A stretch of 5,971 bases of DNA from Acidobacteriota bacterium (GTDB lineage Bacteria > Acidobacteriota > Vicinamibacteria > Vicinamibacterales > CAVVIG01): positions 1,629 to 7,599 of the forward strand of contig QHWF01000353.1 in NCBI GenBank assembly GCA_003222455.1, written 5' to 3'. Under the pieces are notes generated by a model. It made no database searches and was not told the origin of the DNA. It worked only from the letters and a program-made list of their open reading frames with translations. The position numbers and the translations under genes are program-made. Shown here one piece after another: positions 5,912 to 5,971 of this stretch; position 1 is the first letter of the stretch, and each line of letters opens with the position of its first letter.

Positions 5912-5971
5912 ATTCGGAATGAGGAATTCGGAATTTGGAATGCGTGAACGAATTCCTGATTCCGAATTCCG
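5910..5971. repeat. GAATTCGGAAT direct and inverted repeat block
   Basis: GAATTCGGAAT occurs directly twice (5910-5920 and 5924-5934, a 14-bp step), the first copy overlapping the last two bases of the preceding TGA stop. GGAATTCGGAAT (5923-5934) is also perfectly inverted as ATTCCGAATTCC (5959-5970). Inside this 12-bp stem a second stem, GGAAT (5937-5941) with ATTCC (5952-5956), can form. The two could stack into one long hairpin or cruciform. The window ends one base after the right arm, so I cannot see whether a T-run follows or whether the repeat continues. It may act as a transcript end or may simply be lineage-specific repetitive DNA. Confidence 0.8.

Overview
The window is a compact, high-GC, all plus-strand bacterial gene cluster with six genes. 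It is flanked and interrupted by short repetitive, palindromic DNA. The base composition and the style of the repeats (heptad tandem repeats, GTCCGGCT..AGCCGGAC palindromes, GAATTCGGAAT repeats) remind me of Acidobacteriota of the Vicinamibacteria type. That placement is an inference from memory of such genomes; there is no rRNA or marker gene here to confirm it.

Layout. Positions 1-171 are non-coding: a 7-bp tandem repeat, a long imperfect hairpin and a small palindrome just before the first gene. Positions 172-2470 hold three genes joined by ATGA stop/start overlaps: a pyridoxamine-phosphate-oxidase-like flavin protein, a UbiX-type flavin prenyltransferase, and a class III (CaiB/BaiF) CoA-transferase with its catalytic Asp. 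Positions 2471-2592 are a 122-bp gap filled by a REPIN-like inverted pair of palindromes plus a third degenerate copy. Positions 2593-5911 hold a UbiD-family decarboxylase, a second class III CoA-transferase that appears to lack the catalytic Asp, and a cysteine-free carboxymuconolactone-decarboxylase/AhpD-like protein, packed tightly or overlapping. Positions 5910-5971 are another direct/inverted repeat that begins on the last stop codon.

How the genes fit together. UbiX makes prenylated FMN, the cofactor that UbiD-family enzymes need. The two class III CoA-transferases look like the active and inactive subunits of one heteromeric enzyme. A UbiD-like enzyme, a UbiX-like enzyme and two CoA-transferase subunits together form the gene set known from anaerobic phthalate degradation (PhtSa/PhtSb CoA-transferase, PhtDa phthaloyl-CoA decarboxylase, PhtDb prenyltransferase). 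The most economical reading is therefore a CoA-dependent, prFMN-dependent decarboxylation (or carboxylation) of an aromatic or heteroaromatic acid. The PNPOx-like protein could supply reduced FMN to UbiX, and the CMD-like protein may be an accessory or downstream enzyme. The substrate cannot be read from sequence. The UbiD homologue appears to have Gln where the family has its catalytic Arg, so its chemistry may not be standard. No transporter, regulator or ring-reducing/ring-opening enzyme is in the window.
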